Shown here in pieces: positions 1-8,533 of a DNA stretch of 64,000 nucleotides. How positions within the stretch are numbered: position 1 is the stretch's first letter; the number at the start of each line of letters is the position of its first letter. The notes under the pieces are model-generated. The model saw nothing but the letters and a program-made list of their open reading frames with translations, was not told the DNA's origin and ran no database searches. This stretch comes from Saprospirales bacterium. Lineage in GTDB: Bacteria > Bacteroidota > Bacteroidia > Chitinophagales > Saprospiraceae. Location of the stretch: the NCBI GenBank assembly GCA_016719895.1, contig JADJYG010000006.1, positions 1-64,000 on the forward strand, in the 5' to 3' direction. A program made the position numbers and the translations under genes.

Positions 1-1
1 G

Positions 2-199
2 CCGGTGCGCATGACCGCTGAAGATTTTGCCTTTTACTCGCAGGAGATTCCCGCTTGTTTTTACCGCCTGGGTACCGGAAACCCCGCACGCGGCCTCACC
101 GCACCCGTGCATACCGATACCTTTGATATCGACGAAACTGCCCTCGAAACCGGCATGGGGCTGATGGCTTGGCTGGCGGTGCGCGAATTGGGCAATTAA
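2..199 (+). CDS. M20-family metallo-hydrolase (amidohydrolase), C-terminal end only
   Basis: The frame is open from the window edge, so the start lies outside. The roughly 65 visible residues contain TAEDFAFYSQ and a following FYRLGTGN, then a His in the PVHTDTFD context. These match the C-terminal end of M20/M25/M40 amidohydrolases (hippurate hydrolase or N-acyl-amino-acid hydrolase type), where the Glu-Asp-Phe and the late His lie near the di-metal site. Such enzymes remove an acyl group from an amino acid or peptide. The substrate cannot be told from this fragment. The gene converges on the ABC ATPase, with only 8 bp between the two stop codons. Confidence 0.8.
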   Translation, partial: PVRMTAEDFAFYSQEIPACFYRLGTGNPARGLTAPVHTDTFDIDETALETGMGLMAWLAVRELGN

Positions 200-207
200 C
201 ACGCCGG

Positions 208-966
208 CTATTGCAGCGCGGCATCCCGCAAGCGCTGCAGGAACGGCGAGGCAAAGATGAATGACTGCAGGTTTTCGTTGTCGCTCTGCAAGACCTCGTC
301 GCGGTTTCCGCTCCACTCCAGCTGGCCGTTGAAAAGGAAACAGATATTGTCGCCGTTCTCCATCACCGAGTTCATATCATGGGTATTGATGATGGTGGTG
401 ATGTTGTTTTCAAAGGTAATGCTGCGAATCAGTTCATCGATCACAAGCGCCGTTTTAGGGTCGAGACCGGAATTGGGCTCGTCACAAAACAAGTACTTCG
501 GCTGAAGGACGATCGCGCGTGCAATGCCGACCCGTTTTTGCATGCCCCCGGAAAGTTCGGAGGGGTATTTTTTATTGTTGCCGGCAAGATTGACGCGCTC
601 GAGGCAGTAATTGACGCGCTCGAGTTTTTCCCTGGGGGTTTGATGGGTAAACATATCCAGCGGAAAACGGATATTTTGCTCCACAGAAAGCGAATCGAAC
701 AATGCCGAGCCCTGAAACAACATCCCGATTTTCATCCGGATGGCGCGCATTTGCTTCTTGTCGAGCGCCGTGAAGTCGGTGTCATCATACCAAACCTTGC
801 CGCCCGAGGGTTGCAGCAGGCCGACCAGGATTTTCATCAGCACGGTCTTGCCCGAGCCGCTTCGGCCAATGATCAAATTGCACTTGCCGGCTTCGAACGT
901 GAAGGAAATCCCCTTGAGTACCTGCTGTTCGTTAAAGTCTTTGACGATGTTTTCTGCGCGAATCAT
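208..966 (-). CDS. ABC transporter ATP-binding protein, MlaF/Ttg2A-like
   Basis: 252 aa, a single ABC ATPase domain. Walker A GRSGSGKT is at residues 34-41, the signature LSGGMQKRVGIARA starts near 138, and Walker B YLFCDEPNSGLDP starts near 158. The LSGGMQKRV form and the DEPNSGLDP segment are typical of the MlaF branch, which powers phospholipid or hydrophobic-compound movement between inner and outer membrane together with an MlaE permease and an MlaD MCE protein. Neither partner follows here, so they are either encoded elsewhere or the ATPase is used differently. It lies 53 bp downstream of fbp on the same strand and could be co-transcribed. The family assignment is firm; the transport role is inferred. 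Confidence 0.85.
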   Translation of the reverse strand: MIRAENIVKDFNEQQVLKGISFTFEAGKCNLIIGRSGSGKTVLMKILVGLLQPSGGKVWYDDTDFTALDKKQMRAIRMKIGMLFQGSALFDSLSVEQNIRFPLDMFTHQTPREKLERVNYCLERVNLAGNNKKYPSELSGGMQKRVGIARAIVLQPKYLFCDEPNSGLDPKTALVIDELIRSITFENNITTIINTHDMNSVMENGDNICFLFNGQLEWSGNRDEVLQSDNENLQSFIFASPFLQRLRDAALQ

Positions 967-1019
967 TGGGTATGTTTGACAGTATTATTTTAAAACTGAC
1001 TGCATTGTGCAGCCCCGCT

Positions 1020-2084
1020 TTACAACGGCAGTGCCGAATACCGCTCGATGAAAGCCTTCAGCTCATCCACCATAGCGGGCGAGCCGATGGCAATGGTACT
1101 GCGCTGGTGAAGCTCTTTGGGCTCCATTTCGAGAATCCGCTTCAGCTGGGTGTTTATGGATTTGCCGCCGGCCTGCTCGACCACCATCGACAAGGGATTG
1201 CACTCATACAACAGGCGCAGTTTGCCTTTGGGGTATTTTCGGGTGCTGGGATACAGGAAAATACCGCCCTGGATAAGGATGCGGTGGATATCGCTTACCA
1301 TGGAGCCGATATACCGCAAGCTGTAGTTTTGGTCGCTGCAATTGTCGATATACCGGCGCATTTCCAGGTCGAACTTGGAATAATACCCCTGGTTGACGGC
1401 GTAAAATTGGCCGTTACCGGGGATGCGCATGTTCCGGTGGCTCAGGCAAAACTCGCCGATACTGGGGTCGAGGGTAAACCCGTTGACGCCCCGGCCTGTG
1501 GTGTACACCAGAATGGTGGAGGTGCCGTAGAGTACATAGCCGGCGGCCACCTGTTTGATGCCGGGTTGTAAAAAATCTTCGCGGTTGGCGGGCCCGGAGG
1601 GATCGCTTTTCCGGCGATAAATAGCAAAAATAGTTCCCACCGATACATTGACATCGATGTTGGAGGAGCCATCGAGAGGGTCAAACAAAACGATATAGTT
1701 GCTTTTTTTGGAGTTGACCGGAGGTACCTGAAGAATATCTTCGTTTTCTTCTGAAGCGATAGCGCAGCATTCGCCGCTGTTCTTCAGGCATTCGATGAGC
1801 TTTTCATTGGCATAAACGTCGAGCTTTTGCTGCTTGTCGCCCGAGGCGTTGTCGCCGCTGTCGGCAACACCTAAAATATTGACCAGCCCGGCTTTGTTCA
1901 CTTCGCGGTTGATGATCTTGGCCGCCACCCCGATATCGCGCAAGAGGCCGGTGAGTTCGCCGGTAGCGTAATCAAAATCCTTTTCCGCCCGGATGATAAA
2001 TTCATCCAATGTAACGATTCGGTTGCCGGGGTAATTAAAGGGCGGCGTAACGCCGTTTTCGGTTGTTTTTTTTGCAGTAGCCAT
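1020..2084 (-). CDS. fbp: fructose-1,6-bisphosphatase, class I
   Basis: 354 aa from the ATG at 2084. This start (MATAKKTTENG) was chosen because the 27 extra codons back to 2165 look unlike the family and it gives the usual N-terminus just before TLDEFI. The class I metal/phosphate motif LFDPLDGSSNIDVN is present, and the C-terminal GGKSINTQLKRILE region fits the active-site end of the family. The enzyme hydrolyses fructose-1,6-bisphosphate to fructose-6-phosphate in gluconeogenesis and needs Mg2+. Length (about 330-350 aa) and motif are normal, so it should be functional. The ABC ATPase follows on the same strand. Confidence 0.96.
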   Translation of the reverse strand: MATAKKTTENGVTPPFNYPGNRIVTLDEFIIRAEKDFDYATGELTGLLRDIGVAAKIINREVNKAGLVNILGVADSGDNASGDKQQKLDVYANEKLIECLKNSGECCAIASEENEDILQVPPVNSKKSNYIVLFDPLDGSSNIDVNVSVGTIFAIYRRKSDPSGPANREDFLQPGIKQVAAGYVLYGTSTILVYTTGRGVNGFTLDPSIGEFCLSHRNMRIPGNGQFYAVNQGYYSKFDLEMRRYIDNCSDQNYSLRYIGSMVSDIHRILIQGGIFLYPSTRKYPKGKLRLLYECNPLSMVVEQAGGKSINTQLKRILEMEPKELHQRSTIAIGSPAMVDELKAFIERYSALPL

Positions 2085-2296
2085 AATGCGTTGTGGTGGT
2101 GATGATGGCAAAAGCGGCGTTACCAACGGAATGCCGCCTGCCGGAATAGTTAAGGCTTGGATCAAGAGGGCTTCCGGGGCGCCACAAAATTAAGGAAAAG
2201 TTTGCAGCCCGAAGGATCAAAGAGGCCAGTCTTAAAGCATGAGCGCCATATATGCATTCGGCTATCCGAAACCGGGCGCCGGGACAATCTTTCGCG

Positions 2297-2304
2297 TATT
2301 TTTG
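2297..2304 (+). promoter_or_regulatory. candidate -7 box TATTTTTG upstream of the MsbA-like gene
   Basis: The octamer fits the Bacteroidota -7 consensus TAnnTTTG and lies 89 bp before the ATG at 2394. No TTG was found at the usual upstream distance, so only half of the promoter is supported. Confidence 0.35.
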
Positions 2305-2393
2305 CAACTCTTTTAACTGGATCGTGTTCCCTTTGCCTTCTTCGGGGCGTTCCCGTCATGTAGCCGGTTACGGCCGGCCCAGCCACAGATTGC

Positions 2394-4193
2394 ATGCAAC
2401 ACCTGGCCTATCTTAATAAATTTTTCTGGCAGTATCGCTGGCGGTTCCTGCTGGGAATAGTTTTTGTCGGCTTTGCCAACTGGTTTCGCGTCTGGCAACC
2501 CAAAGTGATCCGCGACGCCCTCGACACCGTGGTCAGCCACGTGCGCCACTACAAAGAAACCGGTGGTATTGCCGCCCATCCGGAGGCCTACCAGGAATTG
2601 GGCGCTCAGATTGCCTGGTTTGGCGCCGGCGTGATCGCCCTGGCGTTTGCTATGGGCCTTTTTATGTTTTTCATGCGGCAAACGATTATCGTGATGAGCC
2701 GCCTGATTGAATACGATATGCGCAAAGAGGCCTTTGCGCACTACGAAAAACTCGATCTCGCTTTTTTCAAACGCAACAGCACCGGCGACCTCATGTCGCG
2801 CATTTCGGAAGATGTGTCCAAGGTGCGTATGTTTCTCGGCCCAACCATTTTGTACGGACTGGACCTTATTTTCCTGTTTGTCCTGACGATCTCCTCCATG
2901 CTGCGCGTGAGCTTGCCGCTCACCCTGTGGTCGCTGCTGCCGCTGCCTTTCCTCAGTATATCCATCTATTGGGTCAGCACCATCATCAACAAACGGAGCG
3001 AAAAAATCCAGCGCCAGCTCGCTGCGCTCACCAGCACCGCCCAGGAGGTGTACAGTGGCATCCGGGTGGTGAAAAGCTATGGGCAGGAGGCTGCTATGGG
3101 CGGCTATTTTGCCGAACAAAGCGAAGTGTACCGCCGCAAATCGCTGGGCCTTATCCGGGTGGACGCCTTTTTTTACCCGCTGATGTTGCTCATGGTAGGC
3201 GCCAGTACGATCATTACCGTGTACGTCGGCGGTCTTCAGGTGGTGAAAGGCAACATTACTCCCGGAAATATTGCCGAATTTGTGATTTACATCAATATGC
3301 TGACCTGGCCGGTGACGGCCATTGGCTGGATTGCCTCGCTGACGCAACAGGCTGCCGCCTCGCAAAAACGGATCAACGAGTTTTTAAATACCCGCCCAGC
3401 CATCGTCAACCCGGTGGCATCTGCCCAGGCGCCGGGCCGCAGCGCCTTCAACGGACATATTGTTTTTGATAACGTCGGTTTTGTCTATCCGGATACCGGC
3501 ATCCGGGCGCTGCAAAACGTGTCGTTTGAACTGCACCCTGGCCAAAAACTGGCTATCGTGGGGCGCACCGGCTCGGGAAAAACGACCATTGCAGACCTGT
3601 TGGTCCGCATGTACGACGCAACGGAAGGCCGTATTTTACTGGATGGGAGGGACCTGCGGGAGCATGATCTGTATTTGCTCCGGCGCCGGATTGGTTATGT
3701 TCCACAAGACGTTTTTCTATTCTCCGATACCGTGGAAGGAAATATTGCTTTTGGAAAAACGGCGCTCACCCGCGAAGAAGCGGAGTATTATGCCCAAAGC
3801 GCAGCCGTTCACAACGATATCGCCGGTTTGGCCAAGGGCTACGACACCCTGGTCGGCGAACGCGGCGTAACCCTTTCCGGCGGTCAAAAACAACGCATCA
3901 GCATTGCCCGCGCTTTTGCCAAACAACCCGACATCATGCTGCTCGACGACTGCCTTTCGGCGGTGGATACACACACAGAAAGCCAAATTCTGGGCTATCT
4001 GGGGCAGGCGCTGGCCGACAAAACAGCCATCATCATTACGCACCGGATATATGGAATGCTTCCCTTCGATAAGATCATTGTGCTCGACGATCACCGCATC
4101 GTGGAGGAAGGTACCCATGAAGAACTGGTGGCAAAAGGGGGGTATTATGCCGAGATGCTCGAAAGGCAATCAAGAGGCGAGCCGATAGAATAA
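2394..4193 (+). CDS. ABC transporter, fused permease and ATPase (MsbA/MdlB-like exporter half)
   Basis: 599 aa with the permease first (about residues 1-320, several hydrophobic segments, FFKRNSTGDLMSRISED coupling region) and the nucleotide-binding domain second. Walker A VGRTGSGKTT, the Q-loop VPQDVFLFSDT, signature TLSGGQKQRISIARA and Walker B IMLLDDCLSAVD are all present, as is the switch His in ITHRIYG. This is a half-transporter that would work as a homodimer or heterodimer in the inner membrane to flip or export lipids, peptides or drugs. The substrate cannot be inferred. The gene stands alone: its left neighbour fbp is divergent and ogt follows after 116 bp. Confidence 0.93.
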   Translation: MQHLAYLNKFFWQYRWRFLLGIVFVGFANWFRVWQPKVIRDALDTVVSHVRHYKETGGIAAHPEAYQELGAQIAWFGAGVIALAFAMGLFMFFMRQTIIVMSRLIEYDMRKEAFAHYEKLDLAFFKRNSTGDLMSRISEDVSKVRMFLGPTILYGLDLIFLFVLTISSMLRVSLPLTLWSLLPLPFLSISIYWVSTIINKRSEKIQRQLAALTSTAQEVYSGIRVVKSYGQEAAMGGYFAEQSEVYRRKSLGLIRVDAFFYPLMLLMVGASTIITVYVGGLQVVKGNITPGNIAEFVIYINMLTWPVTAIGWIASLTQQAAASQKRINEFLNTRPAIVNPVASAQAPGRSAFNGHIVFDNVGFVYPDTGIRALQNVSFELHPGQKLAIVGRTGSGKTTIADLLVRMYDATEGRILLDGRDLREHDLYLLRRRIGYVPQDVFLFSDTVEGNIAFGKTALTREEAEYYAQSAAVHNDIAGLAKGYDTLVGERGVTLSGGQKQRISIARAFAKQPDIMLLDDCLSAVDTHTESQILGYLGQALADKTAIIITHRIYGMLPFDKIIVLDDHRIVEEGTHEELVAKGGYYAEMLERQSRGEPIE

Positions 4194-4309
4194 CGCTGCC
4201 TCAAACTGCCTGCGCGACGTCTCTTGCGCAGCACAAAAAAGCGCCCGGCTGGTATAAACTTCGCGAAAAAGCAGTAATTTGCCTTCGTTCACACCCTAAA
4301 TTCGGCGCT

Positions 4310-4801
4310 ATGCTGGTCAAAACATTCCTCTCTTCTCCGTTTGGCTGCTTTGAAATTTGCGGGAGCGAATTTGGCATCCGCACCGTGCACCGGGTCAGGC
4401 AGGATGGTATTGCCGATGATTTGCCGGCCGGCCATCCGGTCGCCGTATGCCGGCAGGAGTTAGAAGCCTATTTTGCCGGGAAACGGCGCGCGTTCGACGT
4501 TGCGCTGGACTGGAGCGGCGCGCCGGAGTTCCACCGGCTGGTTTGGGCGGAACTGGTAAAAATTCCGTATGGCGAAACGCTGGCGTACTCCGATATTGCA
4601 CAGCGCATAGGACACCCGAAGGCGGTACGGGCGGTGGGCCTGGCCAACCGCCACAACCCCATCGCCATTGTAGTGCCCTGCCACCGGGTCATTGGAAAAG
4701 CCGGTGAATTGCGCGGCTATTTTTATGGTCTGGATATCAAAATGGCGCTCCTGCGCCACGAAAATCCGCAACGTTTTGCGGAACAAGGTTCTCTTTTTTA
4801 A
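4310..4801 (+). CDS. ogt: methylated-DNA--[protein]-cysteine S-methyltransferase
   Basis: 163 aa. The active-site motif IVVPCHRVIG is present with the acceptor Cys at residue 124. The preceding IPYGETLAYSDIAQRIG and AVRAVGLANRHNP segments are the DNA-binding helix and Arg finger of the Ogt/Ada C-terminal domain. It transfers the alkyl group from O6-alkylguanine in DNA to its own Cys, a suicidal repair reaction. There is no AraC or Ada N-terminal domain, so this is the stand-alone Ogt type. One variation is RGYFYGLDIKMALLRHE where many homologues have a GYxxGxxxK form. It is followed by a convergent gene 37 bp away. Confidence 0.95.
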   Translation: MLVKTFLSSPFGCFEICGSEFGIRTVHRVRQDGIADDLPAGHPVAVCRQELEAYFAGKRRAFDVALDWSGAPEFHRLVWAELVKIPYGETLAYSDIAQRIGHPKAVRAVGLANRHNPIAIVVPCHRVIGKAGELRGYFYGLDIKMALLRHENPQRFAEQGSLF

Positions 4802-4838
4802 AGCCTCGTACGGTTTCTTCTGGAACAACTGGCCGCCC

Positions 4839-6446
4839 TTACTCTTTTTTTTCGGGCAACACCCGGGTGCGAATCGACTGCAATTGTTGGATGGTTTTGA
4901 CGGTTGCGCCGGCGCGGGCGGCTCTTTCGATCGTCTGCGTGGCCTTGGCGGTGTCGCCCTTCTGCAAGTGGGCTTCCACAGCCACTTGCACGGCCTCAAT
5001 GTTTTTCGGGTCGATACGCAGGGCGTCTTTGGCATAGCGAAGCGCATCATCGGTTTCTCCAAGGCCTAGATTAGCCCTCGCGGCGCCAACCCTGGCGCTG
5101 AGGTCCCTGGCTTTCGTGGCAGCCCGGCGCTCCATCAGATCCCGGCGCTCCTGAAGCGCTACCGTGCTGTCCTGAATTTCCTGCGATTTTTGCTCCAGCC
5201 ACGTGCCGTCCAGCGTTTGGTCTTTTCGGGCGGATTCTACTTCTTTTTTTGCTTTTTCCGGTTGGTTGCTGCCCAATAAAGCCTCGATGAGCGCGGCCCG
5301 GAGTGCGCCGGAAACTTTTTGATCGCCCTGGGTCACTGCCTCCAGGTCTTGTGCGGCGGCGGTGAAATCTTCCCGTTGCAAGAGCAGGGCGCCGCGCTTT
5401 TTCAAGGCAGTGGCGTTGGATGGGTAGTATTGCAGCACTTTATCGTATTCTGCTATAGCCGCCTCCGTTTGTTTATTCATAATATAGCGATCCGCCAGGA
5501 TAAAACTGGTGGAGGTGTCAATGAGCGGCATGGAATCGGCAGAGACCGCCGCAGCGGCTTTGGCATGAAACTCCTCGAGAATACTGGCCGCGATGGGCGC
5601 CTGCATTTGATTGGCCAAAACCATATACAACAGCCGGTTGATGGCGCGTACATCGCGAATCCAGCCGCCTTCTTCCGTCACGGCCAGCAAACGGCTTATA
5701 GTGGTATCGCCGGCAGACCGCACGCCTCCGGCATCGAGCAGCCGGTAGCGCACGTCCAGGATATATTCCTTGTCGTTGAATTGTTTAACTTTTCCCCAAA
5801 CCAGCATTTGGGCATTACAATGGCGGGCGATTTCCATGGCCTGCGCGGAGTTGGGGTAGTCCTTATCGATATCGTAATGCTCGTTAACATCGGCGATGGC
5901 GCGCACGCGCAAGCCCGGGGTTTGATCGATCAGGTCGTTCAGGCCATCCATGATATCGATAGCCGGATCGCCGTTGTGGTCCTTGCCGGTTTGTTTGAAG
6001 GGCAAGATCATTACTTTTAATTCGGCCGTTTTGCTAAACGCCGGGCATTCGTCTTCGGGTGCGTTTTTACCGAATACCAACCAGAGGACCATGGCGGCAG
6101 CCAGCGTAACCATGCCCCCAATGACATAGTAACGCCAGGCTTTGGAGCTGTGGGGCTTTATGTTTTCTTCGAACATAATTTTTCCGGTTTCCAACTGGCG
6201 AACAATTTGCAACGCCTTATCTGCCAGCTGATTACTGGCCAGCCGTGCGTCCTCCGGCGCGATAGTGCCTTTGAGATTCTGGGCTTTGAGTTGGTATAAA
6301 TCGGCCTGATTGACGCGGGCGATATCGGCCAGCTCGGCATAGTCGGCAGTGGTCTCCAGCAGCAGGACCAGTTGGTTGTATGCTTCTTCCAGATTCCCCT
6401 GGCCGATCAGTTGTTTAATGGCAGCCAGCGATTGTACGAATTCCAT
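4839..6446 (-). CDS. EAD11-like N-terminal domain, one TM helix, TolB-like domain and TPR repeats
   Basis: 535 aa from the ATG at 6446; the 30 codons upstream to 6536 look like leader noise. Residues 1-90 are a compact helical module (IKQLIGQGNLEEAYNQL ... LYQLKAQNLKGTIAPEDAR) that closely resembles effector-associated domain 11, known mainly from Bacteroidota conflict systems. A hydrophobic segment at 105-126 should span the membrane once. Residues 140-270 contain ELKVMILPFKQ and later ARHCNAQMLVWGKV, a TolB/FlgO-like sensor fold. The remainder is TPR-like (VLQYYPSNATALKKRGALLLQ; YAKDALRIDPKNIEAVQV). I infer a cytoplasmic adaptor domain anchored to a periplasmic TPR scaffold. The effector partner is not in the window. 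Confidence 0.7.
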   Translation of the reverse strand: MEFVQSLAAIKQLIGQGNLEEAYNQLVLLLETTADYAELADIARVNQADLYQLKAQNLKGTIAPEDARLASNQLADKALQIVRQLETGKIMFEENIKPHSSKAWRYYVIGGMVTLAAAMVLWLVFGKNAPEDECPAFSKTAELKVMILPFKQTGKDHNGDPAIDIMDGLNDLIDQTPGLRVRAIADVNEHYDIDKDYPNSAQAMEIARHCNAQMLVWGKVKQFNDKEYILDVRYRLLDAGGVRSAGDTTISRLLAVTEEGGWIRDVRAINRLLYMVLANQMQAPIAASILEEFHAKAAAAVSADSMPLIDTSTSFILADRYIMNKQTEAAIAEYDKVLQYYPSNATALKKRGALLLQREDFTAAAQDLEAVTQGDQKVSGALRAALIEALLGSNQPEKAKKEVESARKDQTLDGTWLEQKSQEIQDSTVALQERRDLMERRAATKARDLSARVGAARANLGLGETDDALRYAKDALRIDPKNIEAVQVAVEAHLQKGDTAKATQTIERAARAGATVKTIQQLQSIRTRVLPEKKE

Positions 6447-6808
6447 ATTTGGCGGGTTGGTGAGCTGCCGGCGTAGAGCCGGCGATGAACAAAACAAAAG
6501 ACCGGTATTTGCTTCACACAGCAAAAAAAACTCCAATATGCACGGAGGAACGGTGAAATAATAACCGCCCCGAAATCAGGAGGTTATTAAGGAACGTGTC
6601 CGAAATAACTTACCATTTTGGGCGGCGTCTTCTTGACGCTGGCTTCGTTGGTAAAACAGTTGCGTAGCGATGCTATGCGCCTGTTTCACCGCCTTGCCAG
6701 CGCCAAGAATACACTCGCCGAAAACGGCAACTTATTTTGGACACGTTCCTAAAGACACGATGCTAAACGGCCTTTACAGAAAAAGAATTTTATAAAACGT
6801 GTTAGGGT
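6447..6808. other. intergenic region holding the palindromic element
   Basis: Apart from the palindromic element at 6590-6750, this gap holds the upstream region of the EAD11/TPR gene, including a small GCCGGC inverted repeat near 6470-6486, and the tail after the GDSL gene. No further gene or clear promoter was recognised. Confidence 0.5.
6590..6750. mobile_element. 161-bp full-length palindromic MITE-like element
   Basis: The whole segment is one imperfect inverted repeat centred exactly at 6670. The ends read AGGAACGTGTCC and GGACACGTTCCT, with the outer 22 bp pairing with two mismatches. Pairing continues inward (GACGCTGGC with GCCAGCGCC; TAGC with GCTA around the apex GAT). It holds no ORF of its own and sits between the promoter region of the EAD11 gene and the end of the GDSL gene. 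Size, terminal repeats and lack of coding capacity fit a non-autonomous transposable element. A target duplication is not clear: the flanks are TTA and AAAG. Confidence 0.65.
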
Positions 6809-7510
6809 TCACTTAAATATCTTGTCCTGAAGCAAGGGTTTCAACACCGTCCAAACCGTTTCAGCTACTATTTTATGCCCCTCCACGTTGGGATGAATGC
6901 CATCCTCCAGGTTCAGCGCCGGCTCGCCGCCAACACCATCCAGCAAAAACGGGATCAGGGCAGCCCGGTTGGTTTTGGCCAGATCCGGATACATGCCGCT
7001 GAAAGCTTTTGTGTACGCGGGACCCAGGTTGGGCGGGGCCAGCATGCCGGCCAGCACGATCTTGCAGCGGGGGTATTTGTCCAGAACACGGTCGATAATG
7101 GTTTGCAAATTTTTTTTGGATTCCGTTACCGGCAACCCGCGCAGGGCGTCGTTGCCGCCCAGTTCAAGCACAAAAATATCCACCGGCTGTTGCAGTACCC
7201 AGTCGATGCGGTTTTTGCCGTCGGCCGTAGTTTCGCCGCTCAGGCCCGCGTTGACGCATTGGTACGGCAGGCCCAGGCTGTCTATTTTGTGTTGGATTAA
7301 TGCCGGAAAACCCTGCTCGGGCGACAGCTGGTAGGCTGCGGTGAGGCTATTGCCAAAAAAAACGATGGTTTTGCGCGGTGGAGCGCCGGCGTTTGTATCG
7401 CCCGCTTTGCGCTCCAAGGGGAGGCTTTGTGCGGCCTCCGGCTGGTTTTGGCAGCAGGCAAGGCCAAACAAGGAAAAAAGCAAAAGAAACGCGCGGGTGT
7501 TGTACAACAT
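6809..7510 (-). CDS. SGNH/GDSL hydrolase, TesA-like arylesterase / acyl-CoA thioesterase
   Basis: 233 aa from the ATG at 7510. This start was chosen because it gives a clean export signal (MLYNTRAFLLLFSLFGLACC) with a possible lipidation Cys at 19 or 20. Block I is FFGNSLTAAY with the nucleophile Ser at residue 55 (GNSL instead of the commoner GDSL). Block II is NAGLSGETT, block III LELGGNDALRG, and block V DGIHPNVEGH supplies the catalytic Asp and His. These enzymes hydrolyse short acyl esters or thioesters in the periplasm. An ABC transporter often neighbours tesA in other genomes, but here a lipoprotein gene lies 62 bp upstream. Confidence 0.88.
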   Translation of the reverse strand: MLYNTRAFLLLFSLFGLACCQNQPEAAQSLPLERKAGDTNAGAPPRKTIVFFGNSLTAAYQLSPEQGFPALIQHKIDSLGLPYQCVNAGLSGETTADGKNRIDWVLQQPVDIFVLELGGNDALRGLPVTESKKNLQTIIDRVLDKYPRCKIVLAGMLAPPNLGPAYTKAFSGMYPDLAKTNRAALIPFLLDGVGGEPALNLEDGIHPNVEGHKIVAETVWTVLKPLLQDKIFK

Positions 7511-7572
7511 GTTCCATTGATTTGGTACAAAGGTACAACACGCGCGCGTTGGCATGGTTCGGGACAATGGAT

Positions 7573-8259
7573 TTACCTCGTGGGTTGATCTGCTGTCAAT
7601 TGGGTGTGTAATTCAGGCAAGTCAGCCTCCATCTGCTGTTTGATCCCTTGCATAGCGTCTTGCAGCGCCAACAAATTGGCCTTGCGCATGGCTCCAAAAC
7701 CGCTGTAGCCGTAGTACATGGCCACTTTGGCTTTACCGGCGCCCGGCGCCCGGTAGTGGGCCAACACATTACCGGCATTGTCAACTATTTCCATTTGAAG
7801 CTCCATCTCAGAGCGTGTGACTTTTGCCGGCAAGCCGAAAATATTGACTACGCCAAAGGTTAAAACCGAAGGAATGGTATACCCCCAACCGGAATTGAAG
7901 CGGTTGTAATATATAAGCTTGAACCGGGCTTTCCCCCGTTGATCGCCGGTAGCCTGCACGAAGTTTTCGTTCAATTCATTGCCTAACAGCAGAAACACAT
8001 CGTGTACCGGCTGGCCGACCTGGGCAAGTATACCGACCGGCGGCGGAATATAACTGCCGGGGTCAATCGCATTGCTCACTAAAATACGTTCGGCTAATTC
8101 TTTGCCAAAAAGCAGGGCGAAACTCTCTACGTGTACCTGCAAGCCCAGGTGCGGCAATGGCTGCGAAACAGGCGCTTGCCGGTGAAAATCAGAAATCCGC
8201 AGGAACCGGCAACCGGCAAGGAGCGATATGCAGACGAAAAAAACAAAAATGTGCCTCAT
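7573..8259 (-). CDS. hypothetical lipoprotein
   Basis: 228 aa. It begins with a lipoprotein signal (MRHIFVFFVCISLLAGC, Cys at 17), so it should be anchored in a membrane facing the periplasm. The mature part has no motif I recognise. It has a segment with alternating polar and hydrophobic residues around GWGYTIPSVLTFGVVNIFGLPAKV, and an acidic C-terminus. In general shape it resembles small Bacteroidota outer-membrane-associated lipoproteins, but no function can be named. It is on the same strand as the GDSL esterase gene and 62 bp upstream of it, so the two may form an operon. Confidence 0.6.
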   Translation of the reverse strand: MRHIFVFFVCISLLAGCRFLRISDFHRQAPVSQPLPHLGLQVHVESFALLFGKELAERILVSNAIDPGSYIPPPVGILAQVGQPVHDVFLLLGNELNENFVQATGDQRGKARFKLIYYNRFNSGWGYTIPSVLTFGVVNIFGLPAKVTRSEMELQMEIVDNAGNVLAHYRAPGAGKAKVAMYYGYSGFGAMRKANLLALQDAMQGIKQQMEADLPELHTQLTADQPTR

Positions 8260-8316
8260 AGATTTAATTTTGGGTGGTTAAAATGGTGAACTCCTCAAAG
8301 TTGCCGCTTGCTCAAT

Positions 8317-8338
8317 GCGTATGCAATACGCCTTTTTT
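8317..8338 (+). terminator. orphan plus-strand hairpin with T-run
   Basis: GCGTAT (8317-8322) pairs perfectly with ATACGC (8326-8331) around a GCA loop and is followed by C and six T. This is a minimal intrinsic terminator in the plus direction. No plus-strand gene precedes it, so it is either chance or the end of an unseen antisense transcript over the lipoprotein gene. Confidence 0.25.
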
Positions 8339-8533
8339 GTTTAAAACAAAATTAACTGTTTCGCCAGCAAAGGTTAAACAATTTAATTTATAAAATTATT
8401 GATTATTAAAAATTTAAAAGAAGCGTTAACCTGTCCGGCAGTGTTTGTTAAAAAACTTTAACCATAGCCCGCCCGTACCCTGCCGCCATTTGTGGAATCC
8501 TTTGCACATTTGTCTCCGGCGATTTTAACTCCT

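Noticed and set aside
2313..3365. 350-codon open frame on the minus strand opposite the MsbA-like gene
   Set aside because: It is His/Gly/Asp-rich with no family motif and mirrors a well-defined transporter; typical antisense frame of high-GC coding DNA.
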